Counted from the first letter of the stretch, positions 1 to 9,860 are shown. The stretch is 64,000 nt of DNA from Methanobrevibacter sp. (GCF_017468685.1 NZ_JAFUHT010000031.1:17767-81766); one strand, 5' to 3'. Translations and numbers: made by a program. The notes: generated by a model from the letters alone, not told the origin.

Positions 1-165
1 CATATCCATATATGCAATGACAATGCCTGGAAATATTGAGTAGGTTTCCATTTTTCCATATTTAGCATTCTCACCTATCTCAACAATGCTTTTATCATTA
101 TCCTTTTTGATTGAAAAATCAGACAAAAGCACACTGTTAAACAATTCATAGAGATTTTCATTCAT
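1..165 (-). CDS. Possible AraC-family regulator, N-terminal fragment
   Basis: Partial gene running off the left edge: 55 codons are open from the ATG at 165. The peptide starts MNENLYELFNSVLLSDF and contains GKMETYSIFPGI, a pattern I associate with the N-terminal sensing region of AraC-type regulators. The DNA-binding domain lies outside the window, so the family call rests on this short stretch only. It is divergent from hisA, with only about 85 bases between the two start codons. Confidence 0.4.
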   Translation of the reverse strand, partial: MNENLYELFNSVLLSDFSIKKDNDKSIVEIGENAKYGKMETYSIFPGIVIAYMDM

Positions 166-249
166 ATTTTTAATTATATGAACAATACATATAAAACATT
201 TCAAAACATATATTTATATTATAATAAAAGTTTACAGGAAAAATCCGAA

Positions 250-996
250 ATGTCATTCAATAAAGATGAAATGTTAATTATGCCTGCAGTGGACATCAAA
301 GATGGAAAATGTGTCCAGTTAGTTCAAGGCAAACCTGGAAGTGAAATGGTTGAAATAGAAAATCCTGAGATGGTTGCTTCCCACTGGGAGGAATTAGGAG
401 CTAAAAATATCCATGTCATTGATTTATCCGGAACAATTGACGGTGAAACCAGCTTCAATGTTATCAAAAAGATATTAAATGAAGTCAGCGTTCCAATTCA
501 ATTGGGCGGAGGAATAAGGGATATTGATTATGCTAAAAAACTCCTTGATTTGGATATTGAAAGAATAATCATCGGAACAATGGGAATTGAACACCCGGAA
601 ACAATAGAAGAGCTGTCCGATGAATACGGATCAGACAGGATAATGATTTCACTTGACAGCAAAGACAATAAGGTAGTAATCAAAGGATGGCAGGAAAAGA
701 TTGACAAAAGCCCCACTGAAATCTCACAGGAGTTCAAGGAACATGGTGCGGGAAGCATATTATTCACAAATGTTGACGTTGAAGGGCTTTTAGGCGGATT
801 TTACACAGAACCTGTAGAAGAGTTGAAGAAATCTGTGGATTTACCTATTGTTTATTCCGGTGGAATAACCACAATAGATGACATTAAAAAATTGAATGAA
901 AGTGGTGTGGAAGGAGTTGTAATCGGTTCTGCACTTTATAAAAATAAAATTGATTTAACTGAAGCTTTAAAATACCAGAAGAGGATTGTAAAATGA
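250..996 (+). CDS. hisA: HisA: ProFAR isomerase of histidine biosynthesis
   Basis: Phosphoribosylformimino-AICAR-phosphate isomerase, the fourth step of histidine biosynthesis (cytosolic TIM barrel). The sequence has the HisA signatures: the first-strand Asp in PAVDIKDGKCVQLVQG, QLGGGIR in the middle, and VYSGGI and GVVIGSALY phosphate-binding loops at the end. The reading frame is open from 178, but 250 is preferred: it gives 248 residues, typical for the family, and has a weak GGAAAA SD site. Its stop overlaps the start of ribL (ATGA), so the two are probably translationally coupled at the head of a biosynthetic run that continues to pyrI. Confidence 0.93.
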   Translation: MSFNKDEMLIMPAVDIKDGKCVQLVQGKPGSEMVEIENPEMVASHWEELGAKNIHVIDLSGTIDGETSFNVIKKILNEVSVPIQLGGGIRDIDYAKKLLDLDIERIIIGTMGIEHPETIEELSDEYGSDRIMISLDSKDNKVVIKGWQEKIDKSPTEISQEFKEHGAGSILFTNVDVEGLLGGFYTEPVEELKKSVDLPIVYSGGITTIDDIKKLNESGVEGVVIGSALYKNKIDLTEALKYQKRIVK

Positions 997-1454
997 AAGT
1001 AATGGCAACCGGAACATTCGATATACTCCACCCAGGACATGGTGTTTACTTGGAAGAGTCCAGAAAACTCGGTGGAGAAGATGCTGAGCTTTATGTAGTA
1101 GTTGCAAGAGATGCAACAGTTGAGAGAAGAAAAAGAGTACCAATTGTTGGAGAAGACCAACGTTTAGAGTTAATAAAAATGTTAAAACCCGTAACTGACG
1201 CTTTTCTTGGTGATGCAAATGGTGATGTATTCAAGATAGTTCGTGAAATCGACCCAGACATAATCACTGTTGGAGCAGACCAGAATCATGACATAGCTAA
1301 ACTGCAAGAGGCAATTGATAAAAGAGGCCTGAAGGCAAAGGCAGTTCGCATTGAAAAATATCGTGACTGTGAACTTGACAGCAGTTGCAAAATCATTCGT
1401 AAAATTCAAAATACTGACTTTAAAGGAAAAATAATGGACCATTGTGAAGATTAA
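993..1454 (+). CDS. ribL: RibL: archaeal FAD synthetase
   Basis: Cytidylyltransferase-like FAD synthetase, which transfers AMP (or CMP in archaeal members) to FMN. The HxGH nucleotidyltransferase motif is visible as TGTFDILHPGH at residues 6-16, and the C-terminal VGADQ and KAVRIEKY segments match the archaeal RibL group. At 153 residues it is of normal family length. The start overlaps the hisA stop by four bases. The cysteine-rich C-terminal tail (CELDSSCK, DHCED) agrees with the redox-sensitive cysteines known for this family. Confidence 0.88.
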   Translation: MKVMATGTFDILHPGHGVYLEESRKLGGEDAELYVVVARDATVERRKRVPIVGEDQRLELIKMLKPVTDAFLGDANGDVFKIVREIDPDIITVGADQNHDIAKLQEAIDKRGLKAKAVRIEKYRDCELDSSCKIIRKIQNTDFKGKIMDHCED

Positions 1455-1465
1455 GGAGGAGTTAA

Positions 1466-2488
1466 ATGTTTAAAGTAGCAATTATAGGAGCAAGTGGATA
1501 TACTGGTGGAGAATTATTGAGGATGCTTTTAAACCATCCAGAAGTTGAAGTAACAGACATCACTTCAAGACAATATGATGGAACACCTGCACATAAGATT
1601 CATCCCCATATAAGGGATTCAGGATTGGAGTTTAAAAATAAAAGCCCATCCGAATTGGATGCTGATGTTGTATTTACCGCAACCCCTCATGGCGCATCCA
1701 TGAAAATTGTTCCTGAAATATTGGAAACTGGTGCAAAAGTGGTTGATTTAAGCGGAGACTACAGATACCGTGACACTGAAGTTTATGAAAAATGGTACGG
1801 CATGGAACACTTGGATAAAGAAAACAAAGGAGTGTTCGGACTTCCTGAACTATACCGTGATGAAATCAAAAAGACCAACCTTGTCGCTAACCCCGGATGT
1901 TTCCCGACAGGTGCAATACTGTCATCTTATCCATTGGTTAAAAACGATTTGGTTGAAAGAATCATTATTGATTCAAAAACCGGTGTGAGCGGAGCTGGAG
2001 TTAACCCGTCAAGCACTACACATTACCCTAATATTGCTGATAACGTTAATCCATATAAGATATCCTCACACAGGCACATGTCTGAAATTCAGCAGGAACT
2101 TCATGGATTTGATGATGTTAAAGTATCATTCACACCACACCTGGTGCCTGTGATTAGGGGAATTCAAACCACTTCCCATAGCTTTTTAAATGATGAGAAT
2201 CTGGATATTACACCAGAAGAAATTAGGAATCTTTACAAAAAAGAATATGGTGAAGAATTCTTCATTAAACTGATGGATGAAGGAGAAATCCCTCATTTAA
2301 GTTCAGTACGCGGATCCAACTTTGTTCATATTGGAGGATTTGAAATTGATGATACCGGCAGAATCGTGATGTTATCCTGTATTGATAATCTTGTCAAAGG
2401 TGCATCAGGTCAGGCAATACAGAACATGAATATTCTGCTCGGAATTGATGAGACATTAGGTCTACGACACTACGGTCTTCACCCTTAA
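1466..2488 (+). CDS. argC: ArgC: N-acetyl-gamma-glutamyl-phosphate reductase
   Basis: NADPH-dependent reductase of the third step of arginine biosynthesis. The N-terminal Rossmann motif is [16 protein letters not shown] (residues 6-21), and the catalytic cysteine is Cys145 in NPGCFPTG. The C-terminal half contains [13 protein letters not shown] and [10 protein letters not shown], both typical of ArgC. Length is 340 residues, as expected. A strong SD site (AAGGAGGAG) precedes the ATG. It lies 11 bases after ribL and 12 bases before the flavodoxin gene, consistent with one transcript. Confidence 0.95.
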   Translation: MFKVAIIGASGYTGGELLRMLLNHPEVEVTDITSRQYDGTPAHKIHPHIRDSGLEFKNKSPSELDADVVFTATPHGASMKIVPEILETGAKVVDLSGDYRYRDTEVYEKWYGMEHLDKENKGVFGLPELYRDEIKKTNLVANPGCFPTGAILSSYPLVKNDLVERIIIDSKTGVSGAGVNPSSTTHYPNIADNVNPYKISSHRHMSEIQQELHGFDDVKVSFTPHLVPVIRGIQTTSHSFLNDENLDITPEEIRNLYKKEYGEEFFIKLMDEGEIPHLSSVRGSNFVHIGGFEIDDTGRIVMLSCIDNLVKGASGQAIQNMNILLGIDETLGLRHYGLHP

Positions 2489-2500
2489 GGAGGGCAAAAA

Positions 2501-2989
2501 ATGAGAAGAATAATAATCTATTACTCCCAAGGCGGAACAACAGATTTAATCGCAAAAACATTAGCTAAAAACTTGAATGCAGACCTTGTAAGAATACATG
2601 ATTTGAAAAATCGTGAAGGATTTAAAAACAGATTATTAGCTTCAATCAATGCATTCAGAGAAACAAAAACTGATATTGTTCCCGCTCACGTTGATTTAAC
2701 TCATTATGATACAATATACTTTGGAACACCAACATGGAACGGAAATCCGACCCCTGCAATATTGACAATCATTGACAGGTGCGATTTAAGAGCAAAAGAT
2801 GTTGTTTTATTTGCTACCATGGATGCAAATCGTGGAGATTCAAACATCGGCCGTCTTGAGGAAAAAGTCAAATTAAGAGGGGCAAGGGTCATTGAAACAT
2901 TTACCATTCCAACCAAAGGCAAAGATACTGAAAAATTAGTTAGAGATACCGAAGCAATAATTGATATGAAAGACTTGAAAATGTATTAG
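2501..2989 (+). CDS. Flavodoxin-family protein
   Basis: Small FMN-binding electron carrier. The N-terminal phosphate-binding loop is visible in [18 protein letters not shown], followed by [15 protein letters not shown], the usual second flavin-contacting loop, and [11 protein letters not shown]. There is no signal peptide or membrane segment, so it should be cytosolic. A clear SD site (AAGGAGGG) precedes the ATG. Its place between argC and pyrI looks like operon packing rather than a functional link. The redox partner cannot be deduced here. Confidence 0.85.
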   Translation: MRRIIIYYSQGGTTDLIAKTLAKNLNADLVRIHDLKNREGFKNRLLASINAFRETKTDIVPAHVDLTHYDTIYFGTPTWNGNPTPAILTIIDRCDLRAKDVVLFATMDANRGDSNIGRLEEKVKLRGARVIETFTIPTKGKDTEKLVRDTEAIIDMKDLKMY

Positions 2990-2997
2990 GTGTTAAA

Positions 2998-3468
2998 ATG
3001 ACAAAATCAGAATTGAAAATTAAAGCGATTGAAAACGGTACAGTAATTGATCATATTACTGCAAATAAAGCATTGCACATTCTTAAAATACTGGGACTTC
3101 CGGATGCCGATACCACTAACGTTACTGTTGCTATGAATGTTTCATCAGCAGAAATCGGAAGAAAAGACATTTTGAAAATTGAAAACCGAGAATTGGACCA
3201 CGAAGAACTTAATCAAGTTGCTTTAATCGCTCCTAAAGCAACAATCAATATTATCAGAGATTATAAACCTGTTAAAAAAGACAAAATCGTTCTTCCGGAA
3301 AAGATTACTGGAATTATCAAATGTACAAATCCAAAATGTATTACAAATTATGAAAATGAACCTATAACACCTATTTTCAATGTTATTGAAACATATCCTC
3401 CTATTGTTAGGTGCCATTATTGTGAAAAATTAATTAAAACAGAAGATATCGACAAACAATTCGAATAA
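2998..3468 (+). CDS. pyrI: PyrI: aspartate carbamoyltransferase regulatory chain
   Basis: Regulatory subunit that binds the catalytic PyrB trimers and confers nucleotide feedback on pyrimidine biosynthesis. The N-terminal allosteric domain contains [16 protein letters not shown], and the C-terminal zinc domain has four cysteines arranged CTNPKC (about residues 109-114) and CHYC (about 139-142). At 156 residues it is full length. pyrB is not in this window. A GGTGTT-like SD site overlaps the end of the flavodoxin gene spacer. Confidence 0.95.
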   Translation: MTKSELKIKAIENGTVIDHITANKALHILKILGLPDADTTNVTVAMNVSSAEIGRKDILKIENRELDHEELNQVALIAPKATINIIRDYKPVKKDKIVLPEKITGIIKCTNPKCITNYENEPITPIFNVIETYPPIVRCHYCEKLIKTEDIDKQFE

Positions 3469-3487
3469 TCTTCCATTTTTTCTTTTT

Positions 3488-4690
3488 TTAAATTAAATAA
3501 TCAGCCAATCTTTTTGCCAATGCAAGTATTGTTAATATTGGAGGTTTTCCAGGTGATATCGGCAGAACACTTGCATCACATACATAGAAATTAGAAATTT
3601 CTGTTTCAAGATTGCTGTCAACTATCTTACCAATTGGAGCGGTTCCTCCAGGATGTGCTCCACGATATACTGTTGAACCAATAGTATTAGGGTCAACTCC
3701 CATCTTTTCAAGAATCAAACCGGCAGTTGCAACACCTTCTGCCAAATATCTGATGTCCTGGATAGTGTTGATTTTGCAAACATCCCCGTCTTCATCGACA
3801 TATCCCTTACATTCATCAGCGGTTTTAACCATAATACTGAATATATCATTATTTTCAACATCCCCATACGGAATGTTTCCTTTTAAAAATGATGAGAAGT
3901 GAGGTGATAAAACAAAGTTTTTACCTATAACCAATCCTGCCATTTGAACTTCTGTGTTGAAATTGATGTCCTTGATGTATCCTCCAACTGATACGAACGG
4001 ATCAAAGAAAATTTCTTCGCCAACACCAGTGAATCCTGAATTTCTTAAAATCAGTGTTGAACCGATTGCACCAGCAGATAGAATTACTTTTTCAGCTTCA
4101 ATGAACTGTTCTTCACCATCTTTAAGATATTTAACTCCAGTTACAACATTATTTTCAGATGTGACTTCAGTTACTTCACTGTCACATATTAATGTTGCTC
4201 CTGCTTTTACTGCCTCATCAACAAAGTCTTTTCCAGACCATTTTGCATCTGCAGGACATCCGAATGCACATTTTCCACATTGTATGCAATCCTTTTCACG
4301 AATTGCCTTAGGCATTTTTAAGGTGTTCAAGCCCAGTTCATGACCTGCATCCAAAAACATTTGGGTTCCTTTGCCTATGTGTGAATCATCCAATTGATGA
4401 ACATTCAGTAATTCTTCCACATCTTCATATGCCTGTGTCAGGTCAATGTCATAGTCAAGAAGCTCTTCATCAAGCGCCCTTACCATATTTGACATTGAAA
4501 CGATTGTTGCTCCACCAATACATGTGGTGGTTAACAAATCTACGCTGTCATTGTATTTATCATAATATTCAAAAGCATCTTTTGATTCTATATATGGTCC
4601 TTTTTCAATAATTGTTACTGGTAAATCATTTTTTGCAAGTTCACGAGCAATTATTGCTCCACCTGCACCAGTACCCACAATAACATACAT
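3488..4690 (-). CDS. GMC-type FAD-dependent oxidoreductase
   Basis: FAD-dependent oxidoreductase of the glucose-methanol-choline type, substrate unknown. The dinucleotide-binding motif is at the very N-terminus (VIVGTGAGGAIIARELA), a cysteine cluster CIQCGKCAFGCP lies at about residues 140-151, and the C-terminus has the family's GAHPGGTAPIGKIVD and FYVCDASVLP blocks. At 400 residues it is shorter than most GMC enzymes. The cysteine cluster suggests an Fe-S centre, as in other archaeal homologues. It is monocistronic, convergent with pyrI and divergent from tldD. Confidence 0.75.
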   Translation of the reverse strand: MYVIVGTGAGGAIIARELAKNDLPVTIIEKGPYIESKDAFEYYDKYNDSVDLLTTTCIGGATIVSMSNMVRALDEELLDYDIDLTQAYEDVEELLNVHQLDDSHIGKGTQMFLDAGHELGLNTLKMPKAIREKDCIQCGKCAFGCPADAKWSGKDFVDEAVKAGATLICDSEVTEVTSENNVVTGVKYLKDGEEQFIEAEKVILSAGAIGSTLILRNSGFTGVGEEIFFDPFVSVGGYIKDINFNTEVQMAGLVIGKNFVLSPHFSSFLKGNIPYGDVENNDIFSIMVKTADECKGYVDEDGDVCKINTIQDIRYLAEGVATAGLILEKMGVDPNTIGSTVYRGAHPGGTAPIGKIVDSNLETEISNFYVCDASVLPISPGKPPILTILALAKRLADYLI

Positions 4691-4857
4691 TCAATCACCA
4701 AAATTAAATTTTTTTAACAATTGTTATATAGTATCTCATATTATAAAAAATTATTTTTTTGAATTATATTATTATAAATATAAAAATTCTAGTACAAACC
4801 TTTTATTAAATATGTAATCCAATATAAATATTAGATTAATATTTCGGGTGATAACAA

Positions 4858-6228
4858 ATGGAAGAATACATTAATTTATTCGAAAAAATTATTGCAGAAA
4901 CTACCCCAAAAGTAGATTACATGGATATTAGATTAGGCTTAGGCAGTAACACTTCCATATTAATGAAAGATAGGAATGTAGATGAAATAAATACTGGAAT
5001 GAGCTTAGGCGCAAGAATAAGAGTACTGAACAATGGAGCTTGGGGATTTGCATATACAACAGACTTATCAAAAATCAATGAAATTACTCAAACCGCTTTA
5101 AAATTATCTTCATCACTTAAAGGAGATGTTGAATTAAGCGAAAATGAAGTAATTAAGGATAAAGTGGCAGTGGATGTTAAAATACCATTCAAGGATATTT
5201 CAATTGAAGAGAAAAAAGACATCATGAAAGATGCTGCTGATGCTGCTACAATTGAAAAAGTAAACAGTACAACAGTCAGCTATTCAGACAGCGAAATGAA
5301 TGAACTTTTTATGAACAGCGAAGGCAGTGAAATTGAAGTTAAAACATCAAGAGTCAGAATGGCATTAAATGCATCTGCAACAAATGGAGAAATAATCCAG
5401 TTCGGACATGGGAGTCTCGGAGGGGTTAAAGGTTTTGAAGTGATTGCTGATGCAGATATTGAAGAATTTGGAAGAAATATCGGTCAAAAAGCTGTAAGAT
5501 TACTTGATGCAAAACCTGCACCTTCAGGAAAATTCCCTGTTATTGCCGATCCCGAACTAACAGGAGTTTTGATTCATGAAGCGTTAGGTCATGCAGTTGA
5601 AGGAGATTTGATACTTCAAAACGATTCCATATTAAAAGGAAAATTAGGTGAGCAAATCGCATCAGATATCGTGAATATCTTTGATGATGCAAGCAGAAAA
5701 GATGGTTTCGGATACTTCCCATACGATGTGGAAGGTGTTAAGACCAAACCTAACCAGTTAGTGAAAGAGGGAAAACTGATATCCCTTTTAAATTCCAGAT
5801 CAACCTCCTCAAAGTTAGGTATGAAATCTTCAGGAAATGCAAGGTCACTTATTGCAGACCAACCGATTGTTAGAATGAGCAATACCTACCTTCAACCGGG
5901 AGACATGGAAGTTGAAGAATTATTTGAAGGAATAAAAGATGGAATATATCTTAAAGGTTCAAGGGGAGGACAAGTGGATACTGGAAAAGGAATTTTCCAA
6001 TTCAATGCTGCTGAAGGCTATTTAATCAAAGATGAGGAAATAAGCAATCCACTTAGAGACGTTTCACTTTCAGGAAATATCCTGGAAACCCTGAAAAATA
6101 TTGATGCAATCGGAAATGATTTCAAATTAAGTGTAGGATTCTGTGGAAAAGACGGACAGACAGTACCTGTCGGTGACGGAGGTCCACATACCAAAATACT
6201 AAACGCATTAGTTGGAGGAATGGGATAA
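4858..6228 (+). CDS. tldD: TldD-type zinc metalloprotease
   Basis: TldD/PmbA family metallopeptidase. The zinc motif HEALGH is at residues 240-245 (HExxxH), followed by GDGGPHTKI near the C-terminus, which is conserved in TldD. The family degrades unfolded peptides and processes modified peptides, normally as a TldD-TldE heterodimer; no TldE/PmbA partner gene is in this window. The start is set by the SD site GGGTGAT, five bases before the ATG. Its stop overlaps the start of the AMMECR1 gene. Confidence 0.9.
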   Translation: MEEYINLFEKIIAETTPKVDYMDIRLGLGSNTSILMKDRNVDEINTGMSLGARIRVLNNGAWGFAYTTDLSKINEITQTALKLSSSLKGDVELSENEVIKDKVAVDVKIPFKDISIEEKKDIMKDAADAATIEKVNSTTVSYSDSEMNELFMNSEGSEIEVKTSRVRMALNASATNGEIIQFGHGSLGGVKGFEVIADADIEEFGRNIGQKAVRLLDAKPAPSGKFPVIADPELTGVLIHEALGHAVEGDLILQNDSILKGKLGEQIASDIVNIFDDASRKDGFGYFPYDVEGVKTKPNQLVKEGKLISLLNSRSTSSKLGMKSSGNARSLIADQPIVRMSNTYLQPGDMEVEELFEGIKDGIYLKGSRGGQVDTGKGIFQFNAAEGYLIKDEEISNPLRDVSLSGNILETLKNIDAIGNDFKLSVGFCGKDGQTVPVGDGGPHTKILNALVGGMG

Positions 6229-6785
6229 TGCTAAGTGACAAAGCAGGAGCATATTTGGTTAATTTAGCTAAAGACACAATCAAATATCATCTTGAAAATG
6301 GAAAAATTATGGTTAAACCAACCGATTATCCTATTGAACTTAATGAGGAATTAGGGGTTTTTGTAACTTTAAATAAAAATCATAATTTAAGAGGATGCAT
6401 AGGTTATGCCGAACCGATAAAACCTGCAATCGATGCAACAATGGAGGTTGCACTTGCAGCTGCATTCAATGATCCGAGATTTCCTGAATTAAGTGATAAA
6501 GAATTTGATGATTTAGAATTTGAAGTGACCGTTTTAACAAAACCTGAAATTATTGAAGTGGCACATCCCGACCAATATTTCGATGAGATTGAAATCGGAC
6601 GTGACGGACTGATTATTCAAAAAGGTTATGCAAGAGGATTGCTTCTCCCACAAGTTGCAGTGGAAAATGCATTTACAAAAGAAGACTTTTTAGAACACAC
6701 CTGCATGAAAGCAGGAATAAGTGCAGACAGCTGGATGGATGAAAGCTGTGATGTACTTAAATTCCAAGGACAAATATTTAAATGA
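6228..6785 (+). CDS. AMMECR1-domain protein (AmmeMemoRadiSam system protein A)
   Basis: AMMECR1 fold protein of unknown biochemical role. The family motif LRGCIGY is present (about residues 54-60), with FNDPRFPEL and GRDGLIIQKGYARGLLLPQVA further on. The length of 185 residues is normal. No radical SAM or Memo partner gene adjoins it here. It begins inside the tldD stop (TAATG) and is followed directly by the GTPase gene, so the three genes probably form one operon. Confidence 0.85.
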   Translation: MLSDKAGAYLVNLAKDTIKYHLENGKIMVKPTDYPIELNEELGVFVTLNKNHNLRGCIGYAEPIKPAIDATMEVALAAAFNDPRFPELSDKEFDDLEFEVTVLTKPEIIEVAHPDQYFDEIEIGRDGLIIQKGYARGLLLPQVAVENAFTKEDFLEHTCMKAGISADSWMDESCDVLKFQGQIFK

Positions 6786-6794
6786 GTGATAAAA

Positions 6795-7820
6795 ATGATG
6801 ATACCTACAATACCAACGCCTGACGAATTATTGGATAAAGGATTCAGCCGTGGTAAAAAACAAGCTGACTTACTTAGAAGTCAAAAGATACCGAAACACT
6901 TAAAAGGAAAAAGAATTGAAGAGCGAAGAGTAGTTACATCTTGTCAGGTTATTAAAGACAAATTGAAATCCATTCTTGATGCAGTTCCTGAAATTGAAAG
7001 CCTACACCCATTCTATCAGGACTACATCGACATCACTGTTGGTGTGGATGACATGAAACAGGCACTTGGAGGCCTCAACTGGGCGTATGGAATTATTACT
7101 CAACTTGAAAAGGAATATGGTGCAAAGATTAGGAAAAATCCTTCTGAAAAGGCAACTGCAATCCAAAAACAGGCTTACGGAAGAATTGCATCTGTTGTAA
7201 ATAAGATCAAACCTAACCTGGATTTCCTTGACTTTGCAAAACAAAACCTAAGGAACATGCCTACAATCGATTTTGATGCAACAACAATCGTTATTGCAGG
7301 TTTTCCGAACGTGGGAAAATCCACTTTGCTTACACAGCTAAGCAGTGCAGACCCGCAAGTTGCAAATTATCCATTCACAACAAAAGGTATACAAATCGGA
7401 CACACTGAAAGGCATTGGAAGCATATTCAAATCATCGATACTCCAGGACTTCTGGACAGGCCCGTTTTAGAGATGAATGACATTGAAATGAACGCTATTG
7501 TTGCTTTGGAGCATTTGGCCGATGCAATATTATTTATTTTTGATGCATCTGAAACCTGCGGATTCCACATGGACAATCAGTACAATCTCTTAAAGCAGAT
7601 TGAAAAGATCTTTTCAGAAGTTCCAGTGATTTATCTGTTTAACAAAATGGATTTGATTGAAGATACCGAATATCTCAGTGAATATATTGACAATGAAGAA
7701 AATTCAATATTCATTTCCGCCATTGAGGGAGACGGAATTGAAGAAATCAATAAAAAAATCGACAGAATCAAAAAGATTGAAAGGAATTTTGATGAAGAAG
7801 ATGATGACGAATATTACTAG
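6795..7820 (+). CDS. NOG1-like GTP-binding protein
   Basis: Ribosome-assembly type GTPase of the Obg/NOG1 group. G1 is GFPNVGKST at about residues 169-177, G3 is DTPGL, G4 NKMD and G5 SAIEGDG; the N-terminal 160 residues form the helical NOG1 domain and the C-terminus is acidic. The frame also opens at a GTG at 6786, but GTGAT at 6786-6790 reads as the SD site for the ATG at 6795 (four-base spacing, the same layout as tldD), so 6795 is chosen. Role in 50S biogenesis is inferred from the family. Confidence 0.88.
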   Translation: MMIPTIPTPDELLDKGFSRGKKQADLLRSQKIPKHLKGKRIEERRVVTSCQVIKDKLKSILDAVPEIESLHPFYQDYIDITVGVDDMKQALGGLNWAYGIITQLEKEYGAKIRKNPSEKATAIQKQAYGRIASVVNKIKPNLDFLDFAKQNLRNMPTIDFDATTIVIAGFPNVGKSTLLTQLSSADPQVANYPFTTKGIQIGHTERHWKHIQIIDTPGLLDRPVLEMNDIEMNAIVALEHLADAILFIFDASETCGFHMDNQYNLLKQIEKIFSEVPVIYLFNKMDLIEDTEYLSEYIDNEENSIFISAIEGDGIEEINKKIDRIKKIERNFDEEDDDEYY

Positions 7821-7949
7821 ATTTTAAGAAAAGAAGTATGCGATTAAATCGTATACTTACCAAAACCATTACCACACATTTAATTTAAACCCAAAAGGAC
7901 ATGTTAAAAAAATTAGGGGGTCTGACTATTTGACCCTACTATACCCTAT

Positions 7950-8180
7950 TCAACCATCAATTCCCTGATGATGGTCATAATCCAAACCGATTGGACAAGT
8001 GTGAACTATCACATATCGGATTTCTGATTTTTCCTCGCGAAGCTTGTCCTGGATCTCATGAGCAATCTTATGTGACTCGTTCACAGTCAAATCACCATCA
8101 ACCTGAATGTATAATGCCACAACTGCATAATTTCCCATGTAATCCACTTTGACCTCATGTGCATTTTGAGCATTTGGCAT
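7950..8180 (-). pseudogene. Remnant: C-terminal domain of a cation diffusion facilitator
   Basis: 76 codons matching only the cytoplasmic metal-binding C-terminal domain of CDF metal/proton antiporters (NAHEVKVDYMGNYAVVALYIQVDGDLTVNESHKIAHEIQDKL, quoted in part as AHEVKV and SHKIAHEI). The transmembrane half is missing. The open frame continues 12 codons upstream of the ATG with still recognisable domain sequence (KDIANS) before reaching a TAA, and no start signal is seen, which points to a truncated gene rather than a stand-alone protein. It lies just downstream of the TetR gene. Confidence 0.6.
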
Positions 8181-8243
8181 ACTATTTGCAATATCCTTTA
8201 TATTAAATGCTTTATTTTAAAAAAAATGGAAAATAACTATGTT

Positions 8244-8846
8244 TCATTGGCATTCGATAGCCTGCCAAGTCATATCAAAGTTTTTCTCAAACATCAAATC
8301 AACATCATAATCCGGGAAAATCAACCAATAATATTGAATTCCCATATACATGATATACAATGATTCCACAATGTTTTCAGTCGAGAAGTCCTGTCTGATT
8401 TCCTTTTGCCTTTTGCCCTCTTCGACAAGGTCAGTTAAAAACATTTTAACATCGTTCCCGGTTTGTGAAATTATCTGGTTAACTCTTTCATGGGCATATC
8501 CCACTGAGGTTAAAAGAAGTATTACGCTATTATAATTGATTTTTTCGTTGATGCTTTCAATTTCCACACCGTTTATGTAATGATATAAAATGTAAAACAA
8601 TGCATCATGGATTCTGTCCTTTGATGAACCTTCAAGGAAGATTTTATCAAAATCGATTTTAATATAATCCACCATATACTTTTGTAAAATTTCTTCAAAT
8701 ATGTCGTTTTTATCTGAAAAATGATAATATATGCCCCCGGTTGTCAGTCCAGTACAATTTCGAATTTCACTAATTGAAATGTCAATTGTGCCTTTCTTCA
8801 ATATCAATTTTAGCGTTTTTTCAAGAATCAATTCTTTAGTATTCAT
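8244..8846 (-). CDS. TetR-family transcriptional regulator
   Basis: TetR-type repressor of 200 residues. The N-terminal helix-turn-helix is seen in ISEIRNCTGLTTGGIYYHFSDKNDIFEEIL (about residues 24-53, quoted in part); the rest is the helical ligand domain. It is clearly a paralogue of the next gene, sharing the MNTKxLILExTLKL start, the GGIYHHF-like recognition helix and a C-terminal MYMGIQYxW motif. The 18-base gap to that gene suggests co-transcription. Ligand unknown. Likely targets are the operators at 9515-9567 and 9876-9892. Confidence 0.88.
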   Translation of the reverse strand: MNTKELILEKTLKLILKKGTIDISISEIRNCTGLTTGGIYYHFSDKNDIFEEILQKYMVDYIKIDFDKIFLEGSSKDRIHDALFYILYHYINGVEIESINEKINYNSVILLLTSVGYAHERVNQIISQTGNDVKMFLTDLVEEGKRQKEIRQDFSTENIVESLYIMYMGIQYYWLIFPDYDVDLMFEKNFDMTWQAIECQ

Positions 8847-8864
8847 CTAACCACATTGTTTTAA

Positions 8865-9476
8865 TTATTCTCTGAACCTTATCTTTTCCCATTCCAAATT
8901 AAAATTATCTTCAAAGACTGAACTCATATCATAAATTAAATTTACTTCCCATCTATATTGAATTCCCATGTACATAAGAATTAATGATTCTGCAATATCT
9001 TCGCTTGAGAAGTCTTGTCGGATTTCCCCATTTTCTTGACCTTCCTTGATAATTTCAGTTAAAAATTCCCTTGATTCTTTTATGATACTTTGGCTAAGCT
9101 CCTCATTATTTTCATGAGCAAATCCATTTCCACTTAAAACCAGCAATATGGATCTGTAGTCTATTTCCTCATCAATGGATTCAATTGGGATTCCGGTTTC
9201 TTTTTGCTTAAAAATTTCAGCCATGACATTGTGGATTTTCTCTTTTGCATTTCCCTTTATCTGCTGGAAGTTGTCAAAATCAAATTTATAATAGTTTATA
9301 AAATATCTTTCAGTAATTTCATTATATATCTCTTCTTTATTTGAAAAATGATGGTATATTCCACCGATAGCAATTCCTGATGCATTACTGATTTGTCTAA
9401 TTGAAATAATGGAGTTTTGCTTTTCAATCATTAATTTTAAAGTCGTTTCTAAAATTAATTGTTTTGTATTCATCAT
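8865..9476 (-). CDS. TetR-family transcriptional regulator, paralogue of its neighbour
   Basis: TetR-type regulator of 203 residues (or 202 from the second ATG at 9473). The HTH includes IRQISNASGIAIGGIYHHFSN (shown in part as GGIYHHF), followed by a helical sensor domain ending in MYMGIQYRWEV. No SD site precedes the ATG, and the AT-rich upstream region suggests a leaderless message. Two near-identical operator-like sequences lie 40-90 bases upstream, so autoregulation is likely. The tandem pair looks like a local duplication. Confidence 0.88.
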   Translation of the reverse strand: MMNTKQLILETTLKLMIEKQNSIISIRQISNASGIAIGGIYHHFSNKEEIYNEITERYFINYYKFDFDNFQQIKGNAKEKIHNVMAEIFKQKETGIPIESIDEEIDYRSILLVLSGNGFAHENNEELSQSIIKESREFLTEIIKEGQENGEIRQDFSSEDIAESLILMYMGIQYRWEVNLIYDMSSVFEDNFNLEWEKIRFRE

Positions 9477-9860
9477 TTAATATTTTATATTTTTTACTTA
9501 TTAAATGATGTAGAGAACGAACGTTCTGTTATGATAAAAATAGATATGGGGACGAGTGTTCTGTTATATTGGAAAATACAAATTAAACTCATATTTCTGT
9601 TCATTAAAACACCAAAAATTTTATATAACTATAAAATGAAAAATATTTGTGTTTTTTTCTATATATTTAATTTTATTTTAAATAATTATAATTTTATTTA
9701 TTTTTTTAATCATAATTTTAGTTTTTGTATATAAATATCGTATCAATAATGTAAATTCATAGAAAAAATTTCCACTTTACATTCGCCAAAAGATAGTAAT
9801 TCATATATATTAGTTAAAAATAAAGATTATAGTATAATAAAGGATGTATGCTCTTTAAAA
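9477..9860. other. AT-rich intergenic region between TetR pair and adhesin gene
   Basis: Apart from the operators at 9515-9567 I see no gene here. The region is very rich in A and T with runs such as TTTTTTT and repeated TTTAATTTTATTTT. The one long open frame (from 9459) is low-complexity and hydrophobic only because of the base composition, and is not supported. Confidence 0.5.
9515..9567. promoter_or_regulatory. Two operator-like sites upstream of the TetR pair
   Basis: Site A, GAACGAACGTTCTGTTAT from 9515, has inverted arms AGAAC/GTTCT around four bases. Site B, GACGAGTGTTCTGTTAT from 9551, is a degenerate copy 35 bases away with the same right half. Site A recurs at 9876 in front of the adhesin gene. 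TetR proteins bind such short inverted repeats, so these are proposed operators for the adjacent TetR products. Seen: the sequences; inferred: the binding protein. Confidence 0.6.

Noticed and set aside
6786..6788. GTG start of the NOG1-like GTPase
   Set aside because: This GTG is part of the SD site GTGAT for the ATG at 6795, as in other genes here.
9459..9734. 91-codon open frame between the TetR and adhesin genes
   Set aside because: Runs through the operators, is almost entirely Phe/Ile/Asn/Tyr from T- and A-runs, and overlaps the TetR start.
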